A stretch of DNA of 64,000 bases from UBA940 sp031548515 (GCA_031548515.1 JAVBRB010000008.1:67370-131369); one strand, 5' to 3'; shown: positions 26,004 to 33,838, counted from the stretch's first letter. The notes: generated from the letters alone by a model not told the origin. Numbers and translations are program-made.

Positions 26004-27911
26004 ATGAAAAATATACGCATCCTGTCCACGTTGCTCTGTGCTATGATGCTCGGACTTTTTATATACTCGTGCGGAGGCATCGACTACCCGCCAGGTCCGG
26101 TGGAGAAACCTTACCTGACAGTTCAGAGAAACACATACAGTATAGCTGCCGAAGGAGGCGTCTTATATGCAACGGCTTCTTCCAATGGGAATATCTCAGC
26201 ACAGCCCAAGGCGGACTGGTGCAAGGTGAATGTCCTGACCGATACCGACTCTAACAACATAGTAATAACTATAGAAGAGAATGGCAATGAGGCAAGGAAC
26301 GTCACTATCGTTCTGTCGGCCCCGGGATGCAAGAATGTCGAAATCGTAGTATCTCAGAAAAAGATCAGTGGTCCGGATGATGAAAAAAGCGAAACATGCG
26401 ATCTGTTGTCTTTCACCATCAACGGTTCGGCCAACAAGTTGTACAGCAATATATCCTTCTCTCTGGACCAGGTGTCGAAAACCGCAAAGGCCAAGTATCT
26501 TAAGTGGATCAAGCGCGATGAGCCGGATATGATGATCCCCGTTTTCACGACCAACGGCGAAAAAGTGCTCGTGAATGGTCTGGAGGTGGAATCGTCTGTT
26601 ACCAAAATATCATTCGCAGAAGACTTCGATCTGGTAGTAGTGGCCGAGAATGGCGACACAAAGACCTACAAAATCAGCCTGAACTGCCCGCAGATCAATA
26701 AGGAACTACCCGTGCTGCGTTTCTCAGCCTCAGTGTCGTCGATAGGCAAAGACTACTATCAGAACTCAACTCTGGATATGTATAGCCCTTCCACAACCTC
26801 GGGATGGTGGAGCGCCGCTGATGCATACGTGCAGATACGCGGACGCGGCAACTCGACATGGGGCGCGGAGAAAAAGCCGTACAGGATAAAATTTCCCGCC
26901 GATATAAGCCCGATAGGACTCAATCACGCCGAAGAGAAAGACTGGGTGATACTTGCGCAGGATATGGACAAGTCCCTGTTGAGGAATCATATGGCATTCG
27001 AGATGTCTCGTATCCTGTTCAACTCCAATGAAGGCTACCATGATCCCAATGCAATCATGTGGACTCCATGCTCTCAGCATGTTAACGTATATTTCGGCGA
27101 CGATTACCACGGGATATACCAGATGAGCGACCACAAGGAACGGGGCGAGGGACGCATGAACGTCGAGAAACTTACCGCTACCGATACAGATACAGACACG
27201 AACACCGGAGGATATCTGCTGGAGTCGGATGTACACGGAGACTCTCCGCGTTTTGGAACCAATGCAGGAATGTCCATGCACATGTATTATCCGAAAGACG
27301 ACGATTACAACTCGAGCCAGCTTACATATATAAAGAACCATCTCAACAGTGCGGAAGCCGTTCTTTTTGGAAACAACTACGCGGATCCTGTCAATGGCTG
27401 GCGAAAATATTTCGACGAAAAGACCATGATAGACTTTATGATCATAAAGGAATTCACGGGAGATTACGACGGTTTTACCAGTACCCAGATCTACAAAAGA
27501 CGCGGTAACAATAAGATATTCTTCGGTCCGGTATGGGACGTGGACAAAGGTTGGGGTAACGAAAGACGTAAGGACGCATATTCAGGCAACGGGAAGCTTA
27601 TTATCTACGAAGGATTCTTCTATGCCCAATGGTTCCAGCGACTGTGGGAAAAAGATGCGACCTTCAGAGCAAACGTGAAAACTCGATGGAATGCAAAGAA
27701 GCAGGAGCTTTACAACGTGGTTATGAAGGAACTCGACGAAAAACCGGTTGAAATGGCCAAGGCGATTGAGGCGAATTTTTCTGTCTGGACATATTATAAA
27801 CAGACTATCAGCGATGCCCCGCTCCCGGCTGCTACCTACCAACTCGAGATCGAAAGAATCCGTTCGCTTACCCAGACAAGGTTTGCGCAACTCGATAACC
27901 TGTTCAAATAA
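26004..27911 (+). CDS. BACON and CotH-kinase-domain lipoprotein
   Basis: A 635-residue lipoprotein (IYSC23). A BACON-like domain occupies about 35-120 (YSIAAEGGVLYATASSNG), followed by a linker domain and a CotH domain (about 240-620). CotH features include VQIRGRGNSTWGAEKKPYRI, NHAEEKDWVILAQDMDKSLLRNH and WDVDKGWGNE. CotH proteins are atypical kinases known from spore coats; many Bacteroidota homologues sit in glycan loci with unknown substrates. It follows the GH92 genes by 87 bp, across a short TA-repeat tract (about 25978-25994), and is closed by a strong terminator. Confidence 0.85.
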   Translation: MKNIRILSTLLCAMMLGLFIYSCGGIDYPPGPVEKPYLTVQRNTYSIAAEGGVLYATASSNGNISAQPKADWCKVNVLTDTDSNNIVITIEENGNEARNVTIVLSAPGCKNVEIVVSQKKISGPDDEKSETCDLLSFTINGSANKLYSNISFSLDQVSKTAKAKYLKWIKRDEPDMMIPVFTTNGEKVLVNGLEVESSVTKISFAEDFDLVVVAENGDTKTYKISLNCPQINKELPVLRFSASVSSIGKDYYQNSTLDMYSPSTTSGWWSAADAYVQIRGRGNSTWGAEKKPYRIKFPADISPIGLNHAEEKDWVILAQDMDKSLLRNHMAFEMSRILFNSNEGYHDPNAIMWTPCSQHVNVYFGDDYHGIYQMSDHKERGEGRMNVEKLTATDTDTDTNTGGYLLESDVHGDSPRFGTNAGMSMHMYYPKDDDYNSSQLTYIKNHLNSAEAVLFGNNYADPVNGWRKYFDEKTMIDFMIIKEFTGDYDGFTSTQIYKRRGNNKIFFGPVWDVDKGWGNERRKDAYSGNGKLIIYEGFFYAQWFQRLWEKDATFRANVKTRWNAKKQELYNVVMKELDEKPVEMAKAIEANFSVWTYYKQTISDAPLPAATYQLEIERIRSLTQTRFAQLDNLFK

Positions 27912-27979
27912 GACGAATTAGTCACAACTTAATCCGACAAGCCAGGAAATTAAAATATGGTAACCATGGCTGAATGAGA

Positions 27980-28010
27980 AATGAGCGCTGATATAGCGCT
28001 CATTTTCTTT
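27980..28010 (+). terminator. Intrinsic terminator after the CotH gene
   Basis: AATGAGCGCT at 27980-27989 pairs perfectly with AGCGCTCATT at 27995-28004 around a 5-nt loop, followed by TTCTTT. It closes the glycan locus. Confidence 0.85.
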
Positions 28011-28046
28011 CCAGAATAGTTCTTTCTGGAGTCATTACCAAATTTA

Positions 28047-28215
28047 AATTGTTTTGGAAGCAAAATAATCATCGGCCGAGCGCCGACCGTCGGCCACAGG
28101 CCGGTGGTGGCATCTTGCGAGGGATAGAACTAAAAGGGTCGATTTACCGCCGTTTGCGGCGATATTATAAATTCCTGTTTTTGATACCACGTTGCTTGAG
28201 GCGGGGTAGTTCATT
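28047..28215 (-). repeat. Dispersed ~170-bp palindromic element, copy B (inverted)
   Basis: Reverse complement of copies A and C over the full length, with scattered substitutions. At the right-end hairpin it reads TTTTGCTTCCAAAAC where A and C have TTTTGCGAAGCAAAAC. Together with copy A it brackets the MFS-GH130-GH92-CotH cluster as an inverted pair. Confidence 0.85.
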
Positions 28216-28344
28216 GCAGCTAATACATGGCCCATGCAACTCTAAATATTTATTTGCAGACTAATCGCAGACTATTAACCGACTGTAAAGCCAAAATAAA
28301 AACGCTCGATATCTGGACATCAGATTATCAAGCGTTTTTAAATG

Positions 28345-28428
28345 TGCCCAGGAAAGGACTCGAACCTTCACGCCGTTACCGGCACTCGCCCCTGAAACGA
28401 GCGCGTCTACCAATTCCGCCACCTGGGC
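28345..28428 (-). tRNA. tRNA-Leu (CAG)
   Basis: An 84-nt tRNA on the minus strand. Acceptor GCCCAGG pairs with CCTGGGC. The anticodon loop TTCAGGG gives CAG. The long variable arm GTGCCGGTAACGGC is typical of class II tRNAs, and the T arm has GGTTCGAGTCC. No CCA is encoded. Confidence 0.95.
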
Positions 28429-28443
28429 CTCGGAATCGAGTTG

Positions 28444-28474
28444 CAAATATAAATCTTTTTTATCCAACACCAAA
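28444..28474 (-). promoter_or_regulatory. Promoter of tRNA-Leu
   Basis: On the minus strand, TTTG (28474-28471), 19 bp, then TATATTTG (28451-28444). It is a perfect consensus promoter about 16 bp upstream of the mature tRNA. Confidence 0.8.
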
Positions 28475-28514
28475 ATCTTCACGCGATTTTTCATCCTGCA
28501 AAATCCAGAATGTG

Positions 28515-28545
28515 AAAAATCCCGCTATACATCAAGTACGCGGGA
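28515..28545 (-). terminator. Terminator of the DUF1080 gene
   Basis: On the minus strand TCCCGC pairs with GCGGGA (28545-28540 with 28525-28520), followed by TTTTT (28519-28515). Confidence 0.75.
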
Positions 28546-28581
28546 CTTCTATTTATCACGTCCTGCAAGACCGCAGGTGTG

Positions 28582-29328
28582 CTATTTCAATTCCCGAATC
28601 TTGATGTTGCGGTACCATACGCCGAAGCCATGATCCTGAAGGCCGATATAGCCGGTCTTTGCAGGACCGTTCTTAAATCCGGGCCAATCCTTGAACTTGC
28701 TTCGTTCGACCATGCGGTACCATTCCGGGGTCCAAAGGGTGTACTCACACACTTTCACTCCGTTCTGGATATGCGTAACAGTACCATTGTCAACCCTGAT
28801 AACAACATTATTCCAGTTGCCGTGCTCGGCGGCATTGATCGGAAGCGCCGGAAGCATATCGTAAAGCGAACCGGCAAGGTGATTGGTCAGCGCGTTATCG
28901 CTTGCATAGGTGTTGTCCAGAACTTGTATTTCAGGAGCCGAGGCGTAAACGGCCTGCCCCTCCTGCTCTATCACATAGTAGAAAATACCCGAATTGCCTC
29001 TTTTTTCCACCATCCAGTCTATCGACAGTTCGAAATTGTCAAATTGTTTGGCGGCAAAGATAATATCAGCGCCCTGCCCAGAGCCTGGCCTTTCCTGGTT
29101 CGTATTGAGTTTCATGGCCCGGCTGCTCTCATCGACGCTCCACTGCTGCGGCATCGCCTTGCCGTTGTACTGGCGCCATCCGTCAAAATTCTCACCATTG
29201 AACAGAAGGACCCACCCTTCGGCTTTTTCCCTATCGGAGAGGGTATTATCGACTGGTCTCCGCTGAGGCTGTGCAAGGCTGCCCGCGGCAATAAGAACAG
29301 AGAATGAAAGTAGCAGAATCTTTTTCAT
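28582..29328 (-). CDS. DUF1080 family secreted protein
   Basis: A 248-residue protein with a signal peptide (cleavage near SLAQ). The rest is a jelly-roll DUF1080 domain (3-keto-disaccharide hydrolase fold, concanavalin-like): WVLLFNGENFDGWRQYNG near residue 39, FDNFELSIDWMVEKRGNSGIFYYV near 95, and GYIGLQDHGFGVWYRNIKIREL at the end. Members include enzymes that hydrolyse 3-keto-glycosides, but many are uncharacterised. It is monocistronic, with its own promoter and terminator. Confidence 0.88.
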   Translation of the reverse strand: MKKILLLSFSVLIAAGSLAQPQRRPVDNTLSDREKAEGWVLLFNGENFDGWRQYNGKAMPQQWSVDESSRAMKLNTNQERPGSGQGADIIFAAKQFDNFELSIDWMVEKRGNSGIFYYVIEQEGQAVYASAPEIQVLDNTYASDNALTNHLAGSLYDMLPALPINAAEHGNWNNVVIRVDNGTVTHIQNGVKVCEYTLWTPEWYRMVERSKFKDWPGFKNGPAKTGYIGLQDHGFGVWYRNIKIRELK

Positions 29329-29356
29329 AGTTTGGAAGTTTTAGGTTTGATGTCAA

Positions 29357-29364
29357 CAAAGATA
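29357..29364 (-). promoter_or_regulatory. -7 box for the DUF1080 gene
   Basis: TATCTTTG on the minus strand, 29 bp before the start codon. No clear -33 TTTG was seen at the normal spacing. Confidence 0.55.
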
Positions 29365-29399
29365 TAATAAATCCCGGAGAACTATCACCGCAAAAGTAC

Positions 29400-29426
29400 C
29401 AAAGGCCCCGAAATACGGGACCTTTG
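29400..29426 (-). terminator. Hairpin after the flavodoxin operon
   Basis: CAAAGGTCCCG and CGGGGCCTTTG pair over 11 bp (one G-T pair) around a 5-nt loop. The T-run is poor, but the position 37 bp after the DUF2023 stop fits a terminator. Confidence 0.6.
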
Positions 29427-29463
29427 CAGACTTTAAACGACCGATAAAAAAAATTTAAATCCC

Positions 29464-29817
29464 CTAAACCATCGCGCGTCGCCGGCAAAAACGCTCGCAC
29501 TGCATCCGGATGTCGTAACCCAACATCGTGCCCAGCATATAATCCTCTTCAGGCGTAAGCAGGTTCAGGGGCTTGTCCACAAAACAAGCGGCGGCATCGA
29601 GGCAACTGCTGTTGCCGAAAAAGAGGTTCACTTTGCTCCCGCCCACTGCCTGCGTCAGGAATCCGATGCCCTGTCTTTCGAGCCGGGCCTTTATAATCTC
29701 GGCGCATTGCGGAGTAACGGTGCACAGCACAAGGTTGCGAATCCCTTTTTTGAATTCGTATATCTGGTGCATTATCATACGCAACTCGCCGAAACGGTTG
29801 TAGTCTTCGCCGCACAT
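29464..29817 (-). CDS. DUF2023 family protein, flavodoxin partner
   Basis: A 117-residue protein matching DUF2023: HQIYEFKKGIRNLVLCTV, then KVNLFFGNSSCLDAAACFVDKPLNLLTPEEDYMLGTMLGYD. It lies 8 bp after the flavodoxin stop. This pairing is recurrent in Bacteroidales, which suggests a shared redox role, but the function is unknown. The family usually begins close to the HQIYEF segment, so internal ATGs at residues 14 or 16 are alternative starts. Confidence 0.85.
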   Translation of the reverse strand: MCGEDYNRFGELRMIMHQIYEFKKGIRNLVLCTVTPQCAEIIKARLERQGIGFLTQAVGGSKVNLFFGNSSCLDAAACFVDKPLNLLTPEEDYMLGTMLGYDIRMQCERFCRRRAMV

Positions 29818-29825
29818 TTCTTATC

Positions 29826-30311
29826 CTATTTCACAAGGGCGGCCCATACGTCGAGGCGTGAAGCCGTCATATCCGGCTGGTTATCGTCCACCGCAAGCCC
29901 GATCACATTGCCGCCGTCGAAAGCCTTAGTACCCGACACAGAGTAACCATCGGCCTGATATTCGCCAATGAACACGCAGTCGGTTCCTGCAAGTCCCTCT
30001 TTGATGATGCCCATGGCATCGCAGAATGTATCGGGATAGGAATCGGCGTCACCCGTTCCGAAGAACGCGACTTTTTTACCTGCGAGGTTCTGTTTCCCGA
30101 GTTCCGGCAGGAAGTTGTACCAATCGTCCTGCAGATCACCATAGCCCCATGTCGAGGTGCCGAGCAAAAGGATGTCGTAGGCGGCCGTCTTATCCGCCGC
30201 CGTGTTGGAAACATCATAAATATCCTGGGGAGATATGCCGAGTTTTGCGGCTATCTCTTTGGCGAGCGACTGGGTGTTGCCGGTGCTGCTGCCATAAAAT
30301 ATTGCTGTCAT
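29826..30311 (-). CDS. fldA: Flavodoxin
   Basis: A 161-residue FMN-binding electron carrier. The phosphate loop is SSTGNTQ (residues 8-14); LLGTSTWGYGDLQDDWYNF and FGTGDADSYPDTFCDAMG are the other FMN-contact loops. The length and motifs are those of long-chain flavodoxins. It acts in the cytoplasm as a low-potential carrier, often replacing ferredoxin under iron limitation. It is first in an operon with DUF2023. Confidence 0.96.
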   Translation of the reverse strand: MTAIFYGSSTGNTQSLAKEIAAKLGISPQDIYDVSNTAADKTAAYDILLLGTSTWGYGDLQDDWYNFLPELGKQNLAGKKVAFFGTGDADSYPDTFCDAMGIIKEGLAGTDCVFIGEYQADGYSVSGTKAFDGGNVIGLAVDDNQPDMTASRLDVWAALVK

Positions 30312-30334
30312 TTCAAAATACTTTTAAAAACATA

Positions 30335-30342
30335 CAAAAATA
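30335..30342 (-). promoter_or_regulatory. -7 box for fldA
   Basis: TATTTTTG on the minus strand, 24 bp before the fldA start. The 19-bp spacing places TTTC, one mismatch from TTTG, at the -33 position (30365-30362). Confidence 0.55.
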
Positions 30343-30421
30343 AGGCGGGAAAGAAAGCCCGGAAATACCTAAAAACTGCGAATAGGAGTCTGCCCGCTAC
30401 CTAAAATGGATATCTGTTAAA

Positions 30422-30468
30422 AAATCCGGCAGCCGGATTTGTGAATTAAAGTCAATTTTGTATCTTTG
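30422..30468 (+). promoter_or_regulatory. tRNA-Pro promoter overlapped by a palindrome
   Basis: TTTG at 30438-30441, 19 bp, then TATCTTTG at 30461-30468: a perfect promoter with start near 30475. A 19-bp palindrome AAATCCGGC-A-GCCGGATTT (30422-30440) overlaps the -33 element. Confidence 0.75.
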
Positions 30469-30545
30469 CGCCGTTGTATCCGAAAAATCCCAGATTGCGG
30501 AGAGAGGAAAGATGGGGGGACGAATAGGTTACAACGCTATTTTTT

Positions 30546-30623
30546 CGGGGTGTAGCACAGTCCGGTTAGCGCGCCAGCTTCGGGAGTTGGAGGTCGAAGG
30601 TTCGAATCCTTTCACCCCGACCA
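30546..30623 (+). tRNA. tRNA-Pro (CGG)
   Basis: A 78-nt tRNA with encoded CCA. Acceptor CGGGGTG pairs with CACCCCG. The anticodon stem CCAGC/GTTGG encloses loop TTCGGGA, giving anticodon CGG. The T loop is GGTTCGAATCC. Confidence 0.95.
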
Positions 30624-30631
30624 ACATTAAG

Positions 30632-30668
30632 AGCAATCATCTAATTAACGGATGGTTGCTTTTTCTTT
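30632..30668 (+). terminator. Terminator after tRNA-Pro
   Basis: AGCAATCATC at 30632-30641 pairs with GATGGTTGCT at 30651-30660 (one G-T), followed by TTTTCTTT. Confidence 0.85.
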
Positions 30669-30817
30669 CTCTACGATCTTCCCTGCAAACCCTTATCTTC
30701 ATTTTTTCAGTAATACCGATAAGAACATTCTGTATCATTTAATATGTGTCCACACTTAATTGCAGGTTAAAGTCCGACCCTTTCCAGGTCTGGCTTCTTC
30801 CGGGGATGCATGAAAAC

Positions 30818-30841
30818 AAAAAAGCACCCAAAAACGGGCGC
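30818..30841 (-). terminator. Terminator after tRNA-Ser
   Basis: On the minus strand GCGCCC pairs with GGGTGC, followed by six T residues (30823-30818). Confidence 0.8.
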
Positions 30842-30863
30842 TTTAGTTACATTTTCGTGTACG

Positions 30864-30890
30864 ATGCCGAGAATCAGTGATTCTCGGCAT
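30864..30890 (-). other. 27-bp near-perfect palindrome beside tRNA-Ser
   Basis: ATGCCGAGAATCA and TGATTCTCGGCAT are perfect complements around a single G. The structure starts 7 nt beyond the tRNA-Ser 3' end and 23 nt before the terminator. It may guide tRNA 3' processing. Confidence 0.6.
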
Positions 30891-30896
30891 TGATTG

Positions 30897-30984
30897 CGGA
30901 GGGAGGGGGATTCGAACCCCCGGTACAGTAATCCCGTACGTCAGTTTAGCAAACTGGTGGTTTCAGCCACTCACCCATCCCTCC
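30897..30984 (-). tRNA. tRNA-Ser (GCT)
   Basis: An 88-nt class II tRNA on the minus strand. Acceptor GGAGGGA pairs with TCCCTCC. The anticodon loop TTGCTAA gives GCT. It has a long variable arm, and the T arm has GGGTTCGAATCCC. CCA is not encoded. Confidence 0.95.
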
Positions 30985-31014
30985 AATCCTATCCGTCGCA
31001 AAACGGAACGAGGA

Positions 31015-31045
31015 CAAAAGTAAACCAATTCAATGTATTTACAAA
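31015..31045 (-). promoter_or_regulatory. Promoter of tRNA-Ser
   Basis: On the minus strand TTTG (31045-31042), 19 bp, TACTTTTG (31022-31015), a perfect consensus. Confidence 0.8.
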
Positions 31046-31198
31046 ATCATTACGTCCAAAAATTCGCCATTTGCCGGCACTTCACCAAATTTCTATCCTC
31101 TGTTTCGCGTTCCTGCATATTTTTTTGTAACTTCGACTCCCGCAAACCGGCACAGGATCAGACAACAAATAAGTCCAATTTTTATAAACCGATCGATT

Positions 31199-31621
31199 AT
31201 GAAATTAAAATTTTTACAGGAGTTCAAAAGTTTCGCACTGAAAGGCAATGTCATGGATATGGCCGTGGGTGTGATTATCGGAGGGGCGTTCCAGAAGATA
31301 ATATCTTCCGTTGTGAACGACATCATCATGCCGCCGATCGGTATGTTTCTGGGTAATACCGATTTTTCAAACCTATCCCTGACTCTTAATCCAGCCAAGG
31401 TGGCAGAAGGCGCGGAGCCTGTGATGTTGAAGTACGGTTCGTTTATCCAGACATGTATCGACTTTCTTATCCTGGCGTTTTGCGTGTTCATGCTTGTCAA
31501 GGCTATAAACATGTTGAAACGCAAGACAGAAGAAGCTCCAGTTCCTGCCGCGCCGACCAAAGAGGAAACCCTGCTTACCGAGATTCGCGATATCCTCGCA
31601 AGGGATTCGGTGAAGAAGTAA
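31199..31621 (+). CDS. mscL: Large-conductance mechanosensitive channel
   Basis: A 140-residue inner-membrane channel that opens under membrane tension to release solutes on osmotic downshock. It has the N-terminal amphipathic helix FLQEFKSFALKGNVMDMAVGVIIGGAFQKI covering TM1 (about 8-37), the conserved NDIIMPPIG, and TM2 (about 85-103, IDFLILAFCVFMLVKAIN). It ends in a cytoplasmic helix LLTEIRDILA. The length is typical. A near-consensus -7 TAACTTCG lies at 31138-31145. Confidence 0.96.
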   Translation: MKLKFLQEFKSFALKGNVMDMAVGVIIGGAFQKIISSVVNDIIMPPIGMFLGNTDFSNLSLTLNPAKVAEGAEPVMLKYGSFIQTCIDFLILAFCVFMLVKAINMLKRKTEEAPVPAAPTKEETLLTEIRDILARDSVKK

Positions 31622-31647
31622 TCCGCTTCCGGCTTCTCAGCAATGAA

Positions 31648-31675
31648 AAAGGCGCCTATAAATCAAGGTGCCTTT
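31648..31675. terminator. Bidirectional terminator between mscL and the epimerase-like gene
   Basis: AAAGGCGCC at 31648-31656 pairs with GGTGCCTTT at 31667-31675 (one G-T). The minus strand has a TTTTT tail, so it mainly serves the gene from 32358. Confidence 0.75.
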
Positions 31676-31698
31676 CGTTATTCTAGAATAATAGAAAA

Positions 31699-32358
31699 TT
31701 AACGCTCTTCAGCGGCCATGGCGATAATGTCCTTTCCGCTGATGACGCGCTTTTCCGAACCGGTACAGGCTAGGTATATCATCGACAATGCCAATTCTTC
31801 CACCGTGCAGTAGCTTCCGGGAGCCAGCGCGCGTCCCGTGCGGAAAAACCAGTCGACGTACTTGTATATCCTGATGATGCGTTTCTGACCTGGGTATGGT
31901 TTTATGAACCCAGGCCGCATGCCATAGGCCACCAGCGGCAGCCGCGCAAGGTCGTTCTCTACTTTTCCCTTGATACGCGCCCACCACATCATGCTCCTTT
32001 CGGTTTCATCGGTTCCGGCACCGGCGACATAGCAGAATGTCATCCCGGGGTTTACTTTGGCGAGCGTTCCGGCAAAACCCAGCGTCAGGGTGTATGTCGT
32101 ATCGTAGTATTCATCGCGTCCAGCCCCCAGCGAAGACATTCCCAGGCAGAAGAAGCAGGCGTCATAACCCCGTACGCGCTCCTCCTGGGCTGCAATGTCG
32201 CCCACGTCGGGAACCACGATCTCTTCGAGTTTGGGGTGGTCGATGCCACACGGCCGCCGTCCGATCACCAGTATCCTGTCGATTTCGGGCCTGTCGAGGC
32301 AGACGAGCGTCACACCCTCGCCTACCATTCCTGTCGCGCCCGTTATTATCACTTTCAT
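31699..32358 (-). CDS. NAD(P)-binding Rossmann protein (epimerase-like)
   Basis: A 219-residue short-chain/NAD-dependent epimerase-like protein. The N-terminal MKVIITGATGMVGEGV contains the GxxGxxG dinucleotide motif. CFFCLGMSSLGAG and FCYVAGAGTDETERSMMWWARIKGKVEN carry the Ser/Tyr/Lys-like region, although the classic YxxxK is replaced by WxxxK-like spacing. An upstream in-frame ATG at 32376 lies within 3 bp of the -7 box, so it cannot be an ordinary start; ATG 32358 was chosen. The substrate is unknown. Confidence 0.8.
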   Translation of the reverse strand: MKVIITGATGMVGEGVTLVCLDRPEIDRILVIGRRPCGIDHPKLEEIVVPDVGDIAAQEERVRGYDACFFCLGMSSLGAGRDEYYDTTYTLTLGFAGTLAKVNPGMTFCYVAGAGTDETERSMMWWARIKGKVENDLARLPLVAYGMRPGFIKPYPGQKRIIRIYKYVDWFFRTGRALAPGSYCTVEELALSMIYLACTGSEKRVISGKDIIAMAAEER

Positions 32359-32378
32359 GGCCACCATTTTTGTCATTC

Positions 32379-32386
32379 CAAAGTTA
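32379..32386 (-). promoter_or_regulatory. -7 box setting the start of the epimerase-like gene
   Basis: TAACTTTG on the minus strand. Transcription should begin about 7 nt downstream, near 32372, leaving a 5' UTR of only about 13 nt to the ATG at 32358. Confidence 0.55.
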
Positions 32387-32542
32387 CTGTTTCCGACATA
32401 AAAATCACGCTTGCCCCGAATTTTTCTCTATTTCCTGATCTGAGACAGATTTTTCCGGCATTGTTACACTGCGCCGTGTAATCATACGAATCTTTGTATA
32501 TCCGAATCAATCAAAACTAAATATTAATTTAATCCATTATTT

Positions 32543-33838
32543 ATGAAAACAACAGCTTTATCTCTTTTTATGCTGGCGGCTTTTACGCTGGCAGTATCAT
32601 CCTGTACAAAAGAAGATAAAACGGGATCCACAGTTTCCGTGACGGGCATGACCCTGGACAAACCGGCTCTGGAACTCTCGGCCGGCGATGCCGAAACCCT
32701 GATAGCCACGGTAGCACCAGAGAATGCCACTAACAAAGCCGTGAAGTGGAATAGCGACAACAAAACAGTCGCTACGGTTGATCAGACCGGTTTGGTTACT
32801 GCGGTAGCCCCGGGCGGCGCAGTTATCACGGCAACCACCGAGGATGGCGGCAAGACGGCCTCATGCCATGTCGCTGTTACGGCTGCGCCGTGGGACGGCA
32901 CCTCCCGCACCGAACCCGCCGATCGTGATGACGATGCCAAAACGATCAGCGTCGCCTCGCCGGCCGAACTGGCATGGCTAGCATCGGCATGCAATGGCAC
33001 GGACGGGGTAGAAGCCGGCAATTTCGAAGATTACACCATCACCCTGACCTCCGACATCGACCTGAACAACCATGAGTGGACACCGATCGGCAGTGGAATC
33101 AAGTTTGGCGACCCCTATGCCGATCCTTACTATTTCTACACTTTTGGAGCTATTTTCGACGGCAACGGCCACACGGTAAGCAATCTGAAGATCGATTCTG
33201 AAGACGAATACATCGGGCTGTTCGGTTACGTCACGGGTCAAATTGAGAACCTGGGAATCGCATCGGGATCGATACAGGCTTCAGGCGATGCCCTGTATGT
33301 CGGAGGCATCTGCGGTCATTTGACGAATTCGAATTCGTGTACCATTACCGCCTGTTACAACCGGGCGGATATAACATGCCTGTCGGACGAACCTTATGCC
33401 GGTGGAATTTGCGGTAACAACCAAGCCAGCATTGTGGCGTGCTACAACACCGGAAACTTAACCGGCGGATGGGTGGCCGGCGGTATCTGCGGCCATTTTT
33501 ACGGCGACGCCATAACCGCATGTTACAGCACCGGGATCATCTCCGGAGGAAGCTACGCCACCGGAGGCCTATGCGCATACAACCAGGGCGGAAGCGGTCC
33601 CATAACCGCTTGTTACTGGACAAAAAGCACACAGGGCGCCGTAAACGGCATCGGCTCGGGCAATACGGGCGACGTACAGGAATTCTCCGGCTCGGCCTGG
33701 TCTGCCATCGGCACCGCGACCGGCCAGAGCGCCGAATGGGGCACGGGCGACGGCTCGGGCAGCGGCAAATACTGGAAATCCATCGGCTCGTGGAACAACG
33801 GCACACCTACATATCCCAAACTTTGGTGGGAGAAGTAA
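32543..33838 (+). CDS. Big_2 plus GLUG-repeat lipoprotein
   Basis: A 431-residue lipoprotein (VSSC21, then acidic TKEDK, suggesting surface export). Residues about 32-112 form a bacterial Ig-like (Big_2) domain: SVTGMTLDKPALELSAGD ... VKWNSDNKTVATVDQTGLVTA. Residues about 135-420 hold a beta-helix with GLUG-like repeats, for example YAGGICGNNQASIVACYNTG and WVAGGICGHFYGDAITACYS. Such proteins are cell-surface adhesins or glycan-contact proteins. No enzymatic motif was seen. It is monocistronic. Confidence 0.83.
   Translation: MKTTALSLFMLAAFTLAVSSCTKEDKTGSTVSVTGMTLDKPALELSAGDAETLIATVAPENATNKAVKWNSDNKTVATVDQTGLVTAVAPGGAVITATTEDGGKTASCHVAVTAAPWDGTSRTEPADRDDDAKTISVASPAELAWLASACNGTDGVEAGNFEDYTITLTSDIDLNNHEWTPIGSGIKFGDPYADPYYFYTFGAIFDGNGHTVSNLKIDSEDEYIGLFGYVTGQIENLGIASGSIQASGDALYVGGICGHLTNSNSCTITACYNRADITCLSDEPYAGGICGNNQASIVACYNTGNLTGGWVAGGICGHFYGDAITACYSTGIISGGSYATGGLCAYNQGGSGPITACYWTKSTQGAVNGIGSGNTGDVQEFSGSAWSAIGTATGQSAEWGTGDGSGSGKYWKSIGSWNNGTPTYPKLWWEK

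Noticed and set aside
28261..28494. Minus-strand open frame of 77 codons near 28.4 kb
   Set aside because: It runs through tRNA-Leu and translates tRNA sequence (AELVDALVSGAS is a known tRNA-Leu artefact).
30458..30742. Plus-strand open frame of 94 codons over tRNA-Pro
   Set aside because: It covers the promoter, the tRNA and the terminator; the peptide RQLRELEVEGSNPFTPT is a typical tRNA artefact.
30894..31130. Plus-strand open frame over tRNA-Ser
   Set aside because: Reads the complement of the tRNA and its promoter; no coding support beyond it.
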